DNA from: Purshia tridentata
Lineage: Eukaryota; Streptophyta; Magnoliopsida; Rosales; Rosaceae
DNA: 64,000 nucleotides
Assembly (NCBI GenBank): GCA_003254885.1
Contig: QANT01000396.1
Span: 38,140 to 102,139, forward strand
Direction: 5' to 3'
The notes under the pieces are model-generated. The model did not search any database, was not told the origin of the DNA, and saw only the letters and a program-made list of their open reading frames with translations. Position numbers and translations under genes: made by a program. How positions within the stretch are numbered: position 1 is the first letter of the stretch; each line of letters opens with the position of its first letter. Shown in pieces: positions 63,847 to 64,000 of the stretch.

Positions 63847-64000
63847 CGAAATTTAATTCCATATCTACCATATATCAATTAATAATATATTAAAAATATT
63901 TGGTGTGTTCGTTAGTATTAAAGTTTAGAAATTTAAGATTAAATACCAAATTTCAATACTTTTTAAGAAAATCAGTTTTGCTCATAATTTTTAGGTTTGA

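Larger units (their letters stand above)
59441..64000. other. Gene-free AT-rich region with repeats
   Basis: GPAT upstream region, then no supportable gene to the window end. Features seen are an inverted-repeat-bounded element (60570-62174), a tandem duplication within it (61823-62010) and a second tandem duplication at 63741-63846. Frames at 61403-61723 and 62569-63024 are long by chance in low-complexity AT-rich DNA and match nothing. Confidence 0.55.

Overview
This window is nuclear DNA of a core eudicot plant. The evidence is AT-rich intergenic DNA, many short introns with GT-AG (and some GC-AG) borders, poly(A) retroposon footprints, TA and GA microsatellites, plant-only families (a CLE peptide, a sn-2 GPAT, a DUF1336 protein), and a TIR-NB-LRR gene, a class absent from monocots. 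A woody Rosid would fit, but the sequence alone does not settle the species. I rebuilt twelve protein-coding genes exon by exon. Every spliced model keeps one open frame, and most can be matched to a known plant family from remembered sequence. I found no tRNA, rRNA, CRISPR or organellar insert.

Layout. 1-1797 (-): 5' part of a PP2A catalytic-subunit gene, cut by the window edge. 4076-5596 (-): CLE25-type peptide precursor in two exons. 8975-10723 (+): 5-formyltetrahydrofolate cyclo-ligase, seven exons. 11983-17099 (+): intact five-exon TIR-NB-LRR receptor with a post-LRR C-JID-like tail. 18033-28935 (-): complete 27-exon ALA3-type P4-ATPase lipid flippase. 30717-33313 (-): bHLH79-type transcription factor, six exons. 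37643-40931 (+): twelve-exon coiled-coil protein of unknown function. 45377-49040 (+): DUF1336 (EDR2 C-terminal domain) protein with a myristoylation-type N-terminus, nine exons. 49651-50112 (+): small intronless gene of no recognised family behind a clear promoter. 50434-52374 (-): intronless secreted LRR protein. 53168-56629 (-): EXO84 exocyst subunit, six exons. 57709-59382 (-): land-plant sn-2 glycerol-3-phosphate acyltransferase with an intact phosphatase domain. 59383-64000: gene-free and AT-rich, holding an inverted-repeat-bounded element and tandem duplications.

The genes do not form a pathway or cluster; this is ordinary euchromatin with independent genes. Two loose themes are visible: membrane traffic and lipids (ALA3, EXO84, GPAT) and immunity or signalling (TNL, secreted LRR protein, DUF1336 protein, CLE peptide).

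The most useful unexpected observations are these. Three GC-AG introns are forced by reading frame, two of them in one gene. Five tiny poly(A)/poly(T) insertions each sit between 10-15 bp direct repeats. A dinucleotide microsatellite starts at the splice donor of EXO84 intron 1. An unrecognised small gene has a TATA box and TGGGCC-type motifs. An E2F-type site lies in front of the coiled-coil gene. I see no convincing evidence of a wholly new biological system; the small gene at 49651 and the coiled-coil protein are the real unknowns.
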